NCBI RefSeq assembly: GCF_027244095.1
Contig: NC_069657.1
Location: 145,014,857-145,078,856, forward strand
Length of the DNA stretch: 64,000 nucleotides
Direction: 5' to 3'
DNA from: Hemicordylus capensis
Lineage: Eukaryota > Chordata > Lepidosauria > Squamata > Cordylidae
Shown: in pieces, positions 1 through 11,640 of the stretch
Numbering within the stretch: the first letter of the stretch is position 1
How the letters are laid out: every line of letters starts with the position of its first letter
The notes under the pieces: generated by a model
Told to the model about the DNA's origin: nothing
Seen by the model: only the letters and a program-made list of their open reading frames with translations
The model's database searches: none
Position numbers and translations under genes: made by a program

Positions 1-372
1 TTGAAATAACTTTGGAAGCTTCCTTGCCCCCACTGGGCACTACCACCCACCCTACTCTGCTCTGGGCCACCCCTTTCCCCCCGACGTGAAGCTATACTTT
101 TGCTGAAACCTCCATTATTCCCTATTGGAAAAATCTTAAAATTCAAAAATTCAGCAAAAATCAGCCCTTTGCCCAATTCCTCTGAAATTTGGGTGGTAGC
201 TTCCACCCATTGGGCACTACCACCCCACCCACTAGTTATTCCCCAGGCCATTTTTTTAAAAAATCCAAAACATTTTGGATTCGGATTTTGCAATTTCAAA
301 CAAAGAACAAAATTGGGGTGTTTCGGATTCAGGCCAAAAACAAAACAGAAAAAAACAAAACGCACAACCCTA
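1..372. mobile_element. Right end of a non-autonomous hAT element (cut by window edge)
   Basis: The sequence matches the right part of the complete element at 29050-30733. It ends in an inverted terminus reading GCACAACCCTA and is followed by GTTCATCA (373-380). The same octamer flanks both ends of the 29-kb copy, so both copies sit at the same ancestral site and were duplicated together with their flank. The left end lies outside the window. Short reading frames here are also present in the other copy and look like chance. Confidence 0.8.
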
Positions 373-1962
373 GTTCATCACACTACTTCAGGTGCCAAGG
401 GGGCTTGGTCCAGCCTGGTAAACATCCTCAAAAATATTTAAAATGTAGCCTCTTTTCCATGATGGACTTGTGGCTCAGGCTTTCTCCATCCCACCCCCAT
501 TGGCCTCCCAGACCCTGGTGAATTGTACATTTCTCCCTTTCCCCATGCTAAGGCCCTGGTTCAAGTTGAGGGTCATCATAGTTTTGTCCACATTCACAGC
601 ATATACTGAATCTACATTGCATCACCTTTTTTTCAAATGGATTTCTTTGTAGGGCGACTGAAAAAGATCTCACAAAAATCACTGAACCACTTCTAAAAAC
701 TGCTGCTCCCTATCATTCACTGTAGAAGATAAACCAATATATTTTGGTGCACACAAAATGCCTCTCCATGCCACAGTGCCCTTTATGCTCACATTAGAGT
801 CTCATCCCTTCCCCTACAGTCTCATCCTTTCCTCTTTCAATTCAGACCAAAAAGGACATTTGCCACCCATTAGGTTGCAATAATTAGCAAGAAAGATAAC
901 TTGATTGACAGGACAGCTAAGTATAGCGACTTGTATTATATCAACGAAAACAGTCCAGCATAAATGTTTCCAATAGGAGTGGCATTTCAGCTTTAATCAT
1001 TGGGTCTTCAAATCAACTTCATGCTAAGCTTCACAGAAAGAGCTACATTTAAAGTCTCATTAAAATAACTAAGGAAAATGCCTACTAATTGCCTTGCAGG
1101 CTGTATTCCTGAGATCGTGTGGCGCCACAGGCTTGAGAGTTGTGTCCCCAAGGGCTTAAAAGGTGCATATATAACCTTTTCTGTGCAGAGCAACACCTAG
1201 TGAATTCAGAGAAGGAAAGACACAGAGCCAAAGGTATGTAAAATGAGTTTCCATTTTCAGAGGACTAGAACAATTTCACTTTCCTGCTTAAGGAACAAAA
1301 ATAGACCACCTTTATAGGAGCAGCAAATATGCATTATCTGACTAATAACTGAGGTCCTCACAGTCACTTTGCGATGTGCATTTTAAATGTCAAATGACAT
1401 TCAAATGTTTAAGCGGCAACAGAAAAACAGAGGCACTTGTGAGATAGAGGAGTAGCAGCCATCAAGAGAGGCAGAAACAAATATTCTTTTCTCCTTTTTG
1501 CAGACTTGTAGAATGAAATGCAATCTTAATGGGTCCAACACATCAAGGCTAGTGCACTGACTGTGTCTCAGCAACATGGGAGAAAAGGGGATTTTATAGC
1601 AGAAGACAATTGCGTAATCTTTACTTCCATTCACTCTCAGTTTCTTCTGTAGTCTAAGCCTTAGGAAAGCTCCAGATCTGTTGTCACATTTTGACTAAAT
1701 ACTGTGATCCCCATTCCTCTGCCTACTCATATAACAATTAGCCTACTAGTCATCATTGTTCCATGACAGAATTTTCCACATGTTAGTAGTATAACTGCAT
1801 TAATTAGATTACCAACCAAACCTTCATTCCTAAACATACGACTTACTTGTGAGTTAACCCTGGTGAACTTAGTGGGACTTCCTTCTGAACATGCATGCAT
1901 ATGATTATGGTAAGTATGACAAAGCAGTCTTGCAGAGAAAATATTGGGCCTGATCCAGGGAT
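373..1962. repeat. Segmental duplication, copy A
   Basis: This low-copy block is nearly identical (roughly 97% where hand-aligned) to 30734-32062. Copy B lacks about 235 bp corresponding to roughly 1177-1412 here. No gene is recognised inside. A common reptile interspersed motif (ACTTAGTGGGACTT then CTTCTGA) lies near 1868-1890. The block ends where a long hAT element begins at 1963. Confidence 0.85.
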
Positions 1963-3984
1963 TAGGGATGTGCAAAATGTTTCAGGTACAGAACGTTCTG
2001 TATCTGAATCAGACCATTTTGGGTGATTTGTCTACAAAATAAATCACCTGATTGCAACTTTTGAAAGTTTTGTTGCCAAAACAAAATACCTGAATTTTGG
2101 CTCCGAAATATTTGTTATTTCGGACATCCATTTTTTGGCAATCTCTGAGTATAGTCTCCATTTTGTGTTTGACATCGATTTGAATTTCCTGCCCTTCCAG
2201 CCTTCAGATTGGTAAAGGAAAGAATGGACTGATCTGCTGGCAATTGTCTCCTTGTTCTTGGATTGGCCTCTTTGGCACTGCAAAGTGCAAAATGACCCCG
2301 CATTGGCCAGGGGTAGGTTGAAGAAGGGGCAGGGGTAGGGGGAGTTCCCGGAGGGAAAGGTATTTAAAGGGGCAGCAGCAACCATTCTTCCTTTCTGCCT
2401 TGTGGGGGAAGAGAGAGAGAGAGAGTTGCTTTTTGCTTTGCATTGCTGCCTATTGTTCTGCCTTGCCAACCTGCCTTGCTTGCCACCAGTGCCCTGTGCC
2501 ATCCTGCCACCAGTGCCCTGTGCCATCCTGGGGTGGATTGATTCTCTCCTGCATTATTGTTATTAATTTATTTTGGGGACGAAAAAGAGAATCCCATCTG
2601 TTTCTTTTTTCACCCCTTCTTCCTGCTGCTGAGAGAATCACTGCCTGTCTATCTGTGCACTGCCTGTCTGGCCCAGAGCTCCTGTGGCCACTGGCCACCT
2701 GGCCAGCCAGCCACCTCCTCCCCCCCCCCCCAGATTTTCCAGGCTTTTGCCCCATCATCTGAAGACTGGAGAAGAAGAGACTCTCAGAGACTACCAGACC
2801 ACAGAAATGGAATACTAGACCCAACTTTGGAGAAGCCCTAGACTGAGTGAGTAGTACCCATTTATTTTAACACACACACACACCATACACACACACATAT
2901 GTCTGGAATTGTGTATTAATTTCTTGGGTGGGGGGTTCCTTATTGGAGGGAGGTTTGGGGTTGCAACTGAATTTAAAAAGTTGTGTCCTATTTAGAAGAC
3001 GTTTAAATAGGGGTTCTGTTTAAAGTTTAAATAGGGATCCCCGTTAGCTAGCTAGTACCAATAGGTGGCTAGAATAGTGTAGCCTTGTGGTTTAAAAAAA
3101 TAACTCTCTTTTTTCCCATTTCAACTTTTTTTTTTTTTTTGCATTTTTAAAAAAGAAGCCTGTCCTCCAGTGCCCATAATATATATAATATTATTGATAT
3201 TCTCTGCCCAGCAGCCTACAGGATCTGCCTCTGAGTGAGCACACGCTCTTTTTGTGTTTTTAAATAACAGAAGCCTACCCTGCTCCATCCAGCCCTCTGT
3301 GCCCATATAGACCAGTACTATTAATATTCTCTGCCCATTCTCTGAGTGGGCACATGCTCTAGCCTAGCCTCCTCCCTGCTCCCATTATTACTACCCATCC
3401 CACCCCCAACCGAAGCCTTTAAAGAAAGAACAAGGCCTTCACAAGTCCAGCAGCAGCCTATATTGTATCTTGTTCCCTAGTTCCCTATTCTACCTGTTCC
3501 CAGTACCTAGTTATAAAGTCTCAGTTATTGTATCTATCTGGTCCCCAGTTATTGACATTCTATCTGCTGTTCCCTACTGCCCAGCCTACAGGTGGGTAAC
3601 CCACTCTCCAGCCTAATCCTCACTGCGCATTTAGTTTAGCCCCCCACCCACCCCCAACTGCAGCCTTAAAGAAAGCAGCAGCAGCAGCACCACAACCCAT
3701 TGGCACTGGTGGGGGGCACACGCTGCTGAAGTCCGCCCAGCTCCTGTTCTTGGCCCTTCTCCCAATGAAGTGTCCCCTGCCTTGCGACACTCACCCCACT
3801 ACACTCACCCTTCTTCTGCCCCCTGCCCCAAATTCTTTTTTAAAAGTTTTTTTTTTAAGTCAGGGTTTTAAAAAGAAGCCCCAAAAGAGATGGCTGGGAG
3901 GGGTGGAAGAGTGTCAGGCAGAGGGAGGCCTTTTCTTGCTGGTCGTGGGGGTGGGGGTTAGCAACAGGGGTCTATTCCCTGAAT

Positions 3985-5010
3985 CACCCCGTCCCTGCTT
4001 TGGTGCGCAGGCTGGACTTCTCTTGTCTGCCTGGCCCTACGCCAGGGCCTGCATCCAGGCAGCAGTTGGGGGGAAGGGCCTCCCCACCAGGGAAGAAGTT
4101 CCTCCTGTGGCAGATGTGGAGGTGCTGCAGTTTGAGCCAGCTGCCAGTCCAGCCAGGTCCACCTTGCCGCCCTCCCACTGGTCCCTGTGGGGGTGGGGGC
4201 CCCAAGGTTGCATCTGAGGAGTCCCAGGAGGAATCCCCTGTGTTTCCTATCCCTGGGACTTCCCAGGCCAGCTCTGAGGGCAGTGTTGGTGGTGTGCCCC
4301 AGAAGGAACCAGCAGAAGCGCCACCACCCAAGTGGCCCCGTGTCGCAGGAGAGTCCAGCAGTGTGGTGTGGGATCACTTTGAGCTTTGCCCTAGTGATCC
4401 CAGCCATGCTGCCTGCATCCACTGCAAGGTACTTGTTAGCAGGGGCAAGGACCCCAAGCACTTCAGCACATCGGCACCCGGGGGTCCAAACCTCTGCTGG
4501 CAGTGCTGCTAGGCCAAGTGCCTACACTAGCAGCAAGCATCCAGTGGCTCCTGCTCCGAGGCAGGAAAAGCTGACTGAGCGGTGGGTGCAGCCTCTGGGG
4601 AAGCAGTCTGATCACCCAAAACAATGTCTGATTACCCGGGCCATTGGGGAGATGATGGCTTTGGACGATCAGCCTTTTAATATCATGGAGAATGTCGGCT
4701 TCTGCCGTCTGCTCCAGCTACTTTCTCCAGAGTACAAAATCCCCTCACGCGCCACCTTCAGTAGGAGGGTGGTGCCCTCCCTGTACCATACGTGGAGGGA
4801 GGTTGTGTTAGCCTGGTTGCATGCAGCCAGGCCCAGCACCAGTGTGCACTTCACTGCAGATCTCTAGACAAGACACAGCGGGTTGCACACTGCCTTCATG
4901 TCCCTGACAGCCCACTGGTGGAGGCATGGGGGTGAGGGGACATCCAGCTCTGCTACAGCTGTATCTAGCAGCTGGTTTTCTTGAAGGCCAACCTCCCCCT
5001 GCTTGGCTAC
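3985..5010 (+). pseudogene. hAT transposase pseudogene (BED zinc finger and start of the core)
   Basis: A BED-type zinc finger lies at about 4360-4470: the VVWDHF motif, a C-x2-C pair in AACIHC, and KHFSTS. A second frame (about 4515-4867) continues with a sequence typical of hAT/ZBED transposases, including ITRAIGEMMALDDQPF, NVGFCRLL, IPSRATFSRRVVPSLY and VHFTADL. At VHFTADL the expected Trp codon is TAG. Similarity resumes for about 40 codons (SLTAHWW) and then fades. A frame change separates the finger from the rest, and the C-terminal DDE part and dimerisation region are not seen, so no active transposase can be made. A domesticated host ZBED gene is unlikely, because the copy is broken and lies inside an element with hAT ends. 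Confidence 0.75.
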
Positions 5011-5243
5011 CCCTGGCTGGCCATGGAGGGTGAGTGACCCACATCACCTCCCTATGCAGCGCCTCCCACACCGCGGCAGCTCATCCTGACCAAGATGTGT
5101 CACAGCTGCTGACACATCCAGCAGACATGCACACAGGCACCGCCGCACTGCCAGCCCAAGAATGGTGAGATGAGGCACTGCTGCAGTGCTGGCACTCTGG
5201 GCTAGGACAAGTAAGTGCTCCCTGCATCAGGGAGGGGTTCTCC

Positions 5244-5360
5244 CAGATGTTGCTGAGAGAGACTACAACTCCCATTCCCCACTGTTGCAATGGCTGGCCA
5301 CCATCAAGACTAGTAGGGACAATGGGAGTTGTAGTCACTCTCAGCAGCATACATCTGTGG
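5244..5360. mobile_element. Foldback MITE core (hAT type) inside the long hAT
   Basis: The arms CCAGATGTTGCTGAG and ACTACAACTCCCAT are repeated in inverted order (ATGGGAGTTGTAGT, then CTCAGCAGCATACATCTG). The same arm sequences occur in the intact 138-bp MITE at 35579-35716. Its outer ends are not clear here, so the limits are approximate. Confidence 0.55.
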
Positions 5361-6268
5361 ATCCCTCGCCCGCTTGCCCAGTCCTGAGGGCCAGCGGAAG
5401 GCAGAAGTGGCACACCATCCATCACAGAGGCAGCCTGCTCCGTGTGCAGGCACAGGAATGTTTCTGGGATGCTATGTCTCACACATGCCTTACATTGAAC
5501 ACACTCATGAGAGCAAACTGTCACAGAGGGTTTGCTTTGTTTCCCTTTAATAGAGTTTGTTTGAATTGTTTCAACCATGCATGACACCACGAGGCCCATG
5601 ACGGAGGTGGGTGGCATGTCCTGGCCTGGCACCACTATGGCCCAGCAGCACCATCACCACCCATCCACAGAGGCTGTGGTTGGTGGGGGGTGGAGGCAGG
5701 AGGGAGAGTGGAAGATGCATGCTGATATGAAAGAATTGCTTTCCTTGACTATTTTGAATTGATGCTGAAATGAAAATGATGAATGTCAATGTGATAAAAA
5801 TATGACGCTTGCATGCTGATGATGTGGTGATGACGATGAGTTGTTGTTCATGCATTTCTGTTTTGTGATGTGGCTTTCACTTGTCTATTTAATGTTTCTT
5901 GTCTGAAATTTTGCTTTCCTTTTTTCCACCCATAGGACTGTGACTGAAGCAGCAGCACATACATACATGCACCCACCTATCCCTACCCCCACCCCCCAAC
6001 AGCCGGAGCCAAGGATGAGCTTGCTGCTGTTGCCCTCACAAATGTCTGTCACACAGACTTAGAAAGCACATAGCATTCTGAGGCCATGGCCAAAATTTTA
6101 ACCCTAAATCCACTAACTCTTTCGCAGAGCACGCACACAGAGGTATACTATGTTCCCGCCCCCCACATAGTCTCAAGTCTAGAAGTATATATATATTATG
6201 CAATTCAAATGCCTTGGATGGTTGTTGTGCCTGTATTCTAGGGATCTCATGGAAGGCCACAGAAGAGG

Positions 6269-6273
<5 letters not shown>

Positions 6274-6326
<53 letters not shown>
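6274..6326. repeat. (CT)n microsatellite
   Basis: About 26 uninterrupted CT dinucleotides lie within the long hAT relic. Confidence 0.95.
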
Positions 6327-6328
<2 letters not shown>

Positions 6329-7654
6329 ACTTCTTTGCAATGAAGATTGGGTCATATTGTGACTTCTAGCATCATCAGTGTTTTTATTCAAACTAGATTG
6401 CTTGCATCTACAGTAGGTTGTGCTGGTGCCACAGGCTCCGATCTGTTCCAGAAATGTAAAAAACAAAACAAAAAAAACAAAAAAAAAAAAAACAAAAAAA
6501 TTGTGTGCCGTCTTCATCACTCTTCTACTTGCATTGGGGGGGGGGGACCTCACTGTTCTAGTGGCAGAATGTTGTTTTGCATCCTTGCTGAACCCACTTT
6601 TATGGCCAGGTGCTACAGATGTAGCTGTGTCTGTTGCTTGTGGATGAAAAATGCTTGGGGGGGGGGGAGGGCAGGGCACATTTGATGCTGTTGTTGGCCC
6701 TCATCTGCTGCCCTAGTCTGCTGCATCTGTGATATCACACTTACTTGTGCTTTCTTGTTGCTGGCTGCTACTGTTACCCTGCATTGGGAGGGGGCATGTG
6801 GGGCAGTGCATTTCATTGTTGTTGATCTACACACTGTTGTGTGTAGATCAATTGCATTTCTGGGGAAAAGATGGTGGGACACAGTGGATGTGGTGAGTGA
6901 CACAGTGGATGTCCATGAACTTTGGAAACCTTGCTCACTGCAAAGCTCTGCTGTTGATGATGATGATGATGATGATGTGTGCTGCTGCTGCATCCACCCT
7001 ATGGGAAAATGAGGACAGACAGTGCCCATTTCTGCCTGTGGGTGCCTCCTAGGAGTGCCACAGTTGGTTGGGCTACCACCCAGATTTGAAAGGAATTGAG
7101 CAAAGGGTTGCTTTTTAATGAATTCCTGAAGTTTGCACGTCTTTGGGGCAGATTCAGGGCAGAAAAGGGGCTTCAAGGGCAGAAGAGTGGGTCAGGTGGT
7201 AGTGCCCCAATGGGTGCCTGCTACCATCCAGGTTGGGAAAAGGGCTAATTTTTAAAGAATTCCTGAAGTTAGTGTGTCTTTAAGCTTTTTCCCAGAGGGA
7301 ATAATGGAGGTTTCAGCAGCCCCATAACTGCCCTTGGGGAGCACTGGGGTGGCCCAGAGCGAGTGGTGGTGTAGTGCAACTAGGGTGCCAACCACTCCCA
7401 TACCCACAAGCCCATGCGGTACTGGGTTTTATTGTTTCTGATGTGTTCTGAGTATAGATTCTCTGGTAGCAAATGAGAGTGGTTTCACCGTTTGTCATTG
7501 AAAATGAATCCACTCTCATTTGCCACCACCAGCAGCTAGTTATTAGATAGATAAGAGAGACAGATAGATATGAATGGTTTCAGTTCAGAACTTCTGAGCT
7601 CTGTGGGTACAAAGCTTTGAACTGAAGCCATTGTTTCTTATCTACCTTGCATTT

Positions 7655-7668
7655 TCTTTACATTTCAG
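7655..7668 (+). promoter_or_regulatory. Candidate splice acceptor of the OR1 coding exon
   Basis: A pyrimidine-rich run ends in TTTACATTTCAG, 56 bp before the chosen ATG. OR genes usually have one or more non-coding 5' exons spliced to a single coding exon. An equivalent acceptor with related downstream sequence precedes OR2 (22585-22598), which supports the call. Confidence 0.5.
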
Positions 7669-7724
7669 ATCAAATTTCAACAGCAAAAAGAATTTCATCA
7701 ATGAATAACAAACGCAGCAAGAAA

Positions 7725-8678
7725 ATGGCTAAAGAAAACCACACAAAGGTGACAGAGTTTGTCCTCCAGGGCTTAGTGGACAGTCCAGAAATGAAACAAC
7801 TGTGCTTTGCTGTGGTATTACTCATATATGTAGTATCCCTGATTGGGAATCTGGGAATGATCATGTTAATCAAGATGGACCCTCAACTCCAGAAACCCAT
7901 GTATTTCTTCCTCAGTCACTTATCTTTCTTAGATTTTGGCTATTCCTCAGCTGTTGCCCCTAAAATGCTGGGAGGTTTTTTAACACAGAAGACCACCATT
8001 TCATACATAGGCTGTGCTTCCCAGATGTATTTCTTTGTCTTCTGTACAAGTACTGAGTGCATCCTTCTGGCTGCAATGGCATATGACCGGTATGTAGCTA
8101 TCTGCAATCCTCTCATGTATATGGTTTCAATGTCTCCCAAGATGTGTGCCCTGTTGGTGGCTGGATCTTACTTTGTTGGCTTTGTGAATGCAATGACACA
8201 AACAATTTCCACTTTTTCATTGTCTTTTTGTGGCTCCAATATCATCAATCATTTTTTCTGTGATGTTCCTCCTTTGTTCATTCTTTCCTGCACTGACACA
8301 ACCCTAAATGAAATGGTGCTCTTTATATTTGCTATGATTCAGAGCGTATGTACTGTGGTAGCAATTGTGGTGTCATATATGTTCATCCTGTCTGCAATCC
8401 TGCAGATCCGTTCAGCCGAGGGGAAACAACAGGCCTTTTCAACATGTGCCTCCCACCTGATGGCTGTCACCATCTTCTACGGAACCACAGCCTTCATGTA
8501 CCTGCGGCCTCGCTCTAGTTACTCCATGAACCAGGACAAATGGGCCTCTGTGTTTTACACTGTGGTGGTCCCCATGCTGAACCCCCTCGTCTACAGCCTG
8601 AGGAACAAGGAAGTGAAAAATGCCTTGAGAAGAATTCCAACACTGAATATAACTTTTTTGAAGGGCATGCAGAGTTAA
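7725..8678 (+). CDS. Odorant receptor OR1 (class II, family 5/8-like)
   Basis: This is an intact single-exon, seven-transmembrane odorant receptor that would couple to the olfactory G protein at the membrane of sensory neuron cilia. I chose the ATG that begins [12 protein letters not shown]: it aligns with the OR2 start and puts the sequon N-H-T at residue 5. Upstream in-frame ATGs at 7647 and 7701 give atypical N-termini. Visible hallmarks are GN at 41-42 (TM1), [23 protein letters not shown] at 118-127 (end of TM3), conserved loop cysteines, FSTCASHL before TM6 and [12 protein letters not shown] in TM7. The 317-residue length is normal. It is about 85% identical to OR2, and differences cluster in TM5. 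An AATAAA overlaps the stop codon and another lies at 8721. The ligand cannot be inferred. Confidence 0.95.
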   Translation: MAKENHTKVTEFVLQGLVDSPEMKQLCFAVVLLIYVVSLIGNLGMIMLIKMDPQLQKPMYFFLSHLSFLDFGYSSAVAPKMLGGFLTQKTTISYIGCASQMYFFVFCTSTECILLAAMAYDRYVAICNPLMYMVSMSPKMCALLVAGSYFVGFVNAMTQTISTFSLSFCGSNIINHFFCDVPPLFILSCTDTTLNEMVLFIFAMIQSVCTVVAIVVSYMFILSAILQIRSAEGKQQAFSTCASHLMAVTIFYGTTAFMYLRPRSSYSMNQDKWASVFYTVVVPMLNPLVYSLRNKEVKNALRRIPTLNITFLKGMQS

Positions 8679-8720
8679 TAAATACTGAAAAAGTTGCCAT
8701 TTTATGTATGGGTGTGACCC

Positions 8721-8726
8721 AATAAA
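8721..8726 (+). terminator. Candidate OR1 polyadenylation signal
   Basis: An AATAAA hexamer lies 43 bp after the OR1 stop. A second AATAAA overlaps the stop (8677-8682). Which is used cannot be told from sequence. Confidence 0.4.
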
Positions 8727-8991
8727 CTCTTAATGGCCTTTAATCCTGTGGGGAATTGAGTAATAGGGATTTAAGTTTGCAATGTTGGAGTTAAGCATTT
8801 AAGCCCCATTCATTTCAGTTCCCCAGTGACTTAAACACCCTTGTGTATTTGCTCACAACTGTCGATAAAATGGCTCCTTCTTTAATATTTCATTATTTCA
8901 TATCTTAATGCTGAAGAATGTTATTTTTAATATTGTTTTAATATTTTTTGTTTCATGCACATTTTATCCAAATAATATGTAGATTATTGAA

Positions 8992-9112
8992 ACAGGACAA
9001 GGTTGGGGATGGCAACGGAAATGCTACTGGAACAATTAGGAAGCACAAAGACTTTAACAAACAAGGCCTTGCACTGCAGTTCCTCCACCTCTGTCTTGCT
9101 TGCTTAACCATT
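8992..9112 (+). repeat. Unclassified interspersed repeat
   Basis: This sequence is related to the reverse complement of 17921-18072. Shared landmarks are GGAAGCACAAAGAC, AAGGCCTTGCACTGCAGTT and TCTTGCTTGCTTAA. The family is not identified. Confidence 0.5.
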
Positions 9113-9712
9113 AGGAATATTCTTCCCATTGTAAACTGCTTTCCCATCTGTTTCCTTGCTTTTTACTCTATAGGTTTTGCGTTTACCAAAGGGCAGATGG
9201 ACTCAATTATCCCATCTCCACCTTGCCATGATGAGGCAACTGCCTCAGTTTGCCTCATCATGGGGACACTCTTGGAAGCATCTATGAGGCATACACATAT
9301 TACACAGGCAAGAGAGCTCAATGGATTCCTGTGGTTTGTGAGGCCATCCTTGACTGCTAACCCATAATGTGGCCAGTTCATGTACATTGTGTGTTCCACA
9401 TGTGCATATAAAAGACTACAAGGGGGGGGTCATCATTTGCTGTGATGCAATACACAGAGCAAGCTGCTAATCCAGCTTCTTGACACCATCCATGTTATAA
9501 GTGTTCATTAAATGCAGAACTTCTCGCCTATTTGACTAAAGCTTGCATTTAACCACAACCTGAACCTCTAACAAATATTCAGTAGGGGTAATACAAGCGC
9601 ATATATGGAGAGCATGATTCTGATGTCATACTCCACTTCAACCTAAATTCAGTGGCCCACCTTTCGTGCGGCAGTAGGTGGGCAGAAGAAGGGCTGTCCA
9701 TCCCCAGGAAAA
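9113..9712. other. Intergenic stretch, nothing recognised
   Basis: No OR fragment, RNA gene or transposon terminus is convincing here. A 139-codon frame crossing the start of this stretch has no recognisable domain. Confidence 0.5.
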
Positions 9713-9887
9713 ACTAAAGTGTACCGTCGAGTCAGTGCTAACTCCTGGAGACCAGCGAACCCTGTGGTTTTTCTTTCGTAGAAAACAGGAGGGGCTTACC
9801 ATTGCCATCTCCCTCACAGTATGAGATGATGCCTTTCAGAACCTTCCTATATCACTGCCGACCAGTACAGGAGTTCCCCATAGTCTG
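9713..9887 (-). mobile_element. tRNA-derived SINE (ACA/Sauria type), first part
   Basis: On the minus strand this is a tRNA-derived lizard SINE. The body contains the blocks GGAGATGGCAATGGTAAG, CCTCCTGTTTTCTACG and CTCGACGGTACACTTTA. The B-box-bearing tRNA head is at 11589-11640, separated by a 1.7-kb insertion flanked by the direct repeat CATAGTCTG. Confidence 0.75.
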
Positions 9888-11588
9888 TAATGACCTGCCT
9901 TGGCCGACTGCCCAGCAGCTATGAAAACCATGCTTTTCAGAGGGGAAGGGAGAGCCGACAGACAGGAATGGAGATTAGTCCCAAACATTGCCAGAAGTCA
10001 ACACCAGGAATTCCACAAGATCAGGAGTAAATGGGAATCAACAGCAACAACAAACAACAACAAACAGGTCCAGATTTCTAGGTCAAGGTTGCTCACGGTA
10101 GGAATGGTCACCATGAACATTGTTTCCAGCACAGACCCAGCTTTCAGGCTGCTCTCAATAGGCAGTGTTCTGAGAACCCCACCCATCACTGCAGCTGGGC
10201 TTTGTCAGGGAGATACAGCTGGGCCAGAGCTGGGAGCAGAGGTGTATCTAGGGGAAATAGCGCCTAGGGCAAGCACTGAAATTGCACCCCCTGTCCAAAC
10301 ATCTGACACCCATCTTTCAGATAACTTTACCATAGTATTAGCTCAAAAATACAAGTCAAACCCGTTAATCTTTTAATATTTCAAAAACTATTTAGCAGTG
10401 GACGTAGCCAGACCAAAAAATTATAGAAAACTACAAATTTCAGTATGCTGGGGCTCATGAAATACCCAAATACTATGTGGAGGTGTCTTTGGAAAACTAA
10501 ACAGAAGTACCTGTCTAATTCTCTACTATGCATTGTAGCATCACTATTACGTAAGTTTTAAAAATAAATGGAGAATTTGACTTTTCCCAGATACTCTGAA
10601 AATAATTAAAGGATATGCAGAGTAAACTGTGTCACTGCTTGGAATATATTCTAGTATTTCAGAAAGACAGTTAAAATGAGAGAAAGAGAGCAAAGAACTA
10701 CCAGTGGGTATTAATACTAAGGATTTCACACTGGTTCAAAGACAAACTCACCATTAATAGCTATATTATTAAGACATCACATTTAACTCACTTATCACAA
10801 GAAGCTAATAAGAGCAAATGAATAAAATCCTAGCTCATAAGCTTCAGCTCAGTATTCACAAGCCCTGATTCTCTGTACATAGTGCCAATCTGAATATGTG
10901 TACAGTGACTTATAGTATTTTTAAAAAATTTTAATTTTTTTTAACCTGTAGCCCCTTCAGGGGGCTTCCTAAAGGCCATGAGGAAGTTCCTGCAAAGGTT
11001 GCCCCTCCCCCCACTGGCCTCTAGGGCCTCACAGGGACCATTTGAGCATGTGCAGTGGCCATTTCTAAAAATAGTTGTGTGTTTTTTAAAAAAGGCCACT
11101 GAAGGCACATGTTCAAATGGCCTCTGCAAGGCCTGGCAAGGCCCAGGGCCTCACAGAGGCCATTTGAGCATGCACAGTGGCCATTTTGTTTTCGGTGGCC
11201 ATTTTTTATTTTTATTTTTTATTTTAAAAAATGGCGCGCCCCCCCCCCACTTCAAGTGGTGCCCCGGGCACGTGCCCTGCCTGCCCCACCCTAGATACGC
11301 CCCTGGCTGGGAGGGACACCTGTTCCTTCTGGCCAGCCTCTCTGACCTATGGCATTCTTCCCTCTGAGACTGTACTCTGGCCAAACATCGTTGTCGGGGA
11401 TCTTGGGCAGGCACCTCGACTACTGTGGCCTCAGAGGCTTCATCAGGAGGAAGGAGGGAAGGAGGCAGAGGGGCCTGCAGGCCTGTCAGCTCTGGCTCTG
11501 CTGAGTCACCCGGAGTTTCAGCCTGCCTCCCCCTGCTCTGGCTCTTCATCTGAGGAATCCTCCTCCACGACTCCCATGGGAGTCATCA
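9888..11588. mobile_element. Insertion of unclear family (possibly a solo LTR), itself carrying a hAT
   Basis: This block splits a SINE and is flanked on both sides by CATAGTCTG (9879-9887 and 11589-11597). Without the nested hAT and its target duplication it is about 624 bp. Read on the minus strand it begins TGATGACTCC and ends near GGTCATTA, a short inverted terminus that would suit a solo LTR. The 9-bp flank repeat is long for an LTR element, so the family stays open. No reading frame is recognised. Confidence 0.45.
10237..11305. mobile_element. Non-autonomous hAT element (1069 bp), copy 1
   Basis: The ends are CAGAGGTGTATCTAGG and CCTAGATACGCCCCTG, inverted copies of each other. They are flanked by the perfect 8-bp duplication GCTGGGAG (10229-10236 and 11306-11313). 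The interior matches 25547-26606 over nearly its whole length. No transposase is present. Confidence 0.92.
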
Positions 11589-11640
11589 CATAGTCTGGGA
11601 AACATACCAGCAGGGATTTGAAACCACGTAGCTTTGAGAA
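11589..11640 (-). mobile_element. tRNA-derived SINE, second part (tRNA head)
   Basis: This is the continuation of the SINE at 9713-9887 across the insertion. The minus strand carries a B-box-like TTTCAAATCCCTGC followed by TGGTATGTTTCCCAGACTA. It is a SINE head, not a tRNA gene. Confidence 0.7.

Larger units (their letters stand above)
1963..7530 (+). mobile_element. Long hAT element relic with transposase remains
   Basis: The left terminus TAGGGATGTGCAAAATG begins at 1963. The first 330 bp resemble one end of the short hAT derivatives at 15012-16834 and 29050-30733, and 6740-7530 resembles their interior. The middle is specific to this copy and holds the transposase remains. The right terminus is missing: homology stops near 7530, shortly before the OR1 exon. 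A candidate promoter (TATTTAAAGG near 2361) precedes a GC-rich leader. I infer that this is the decayed larger relative from which the short copies were deleted. Confidence 0.7.

Noticed and set aside
470-652. Small conserved protein shared with 30831-31013
   Set aside because: The conservation is explained by recent segmental duplication of the whole block; there is no domain or start context.
3985-5010. Host ZBED-type gene
   Set aside because: The BED finger and transposase segment are in different frames, the DDE part is missing, and the region lies inside an element with hAT ends.
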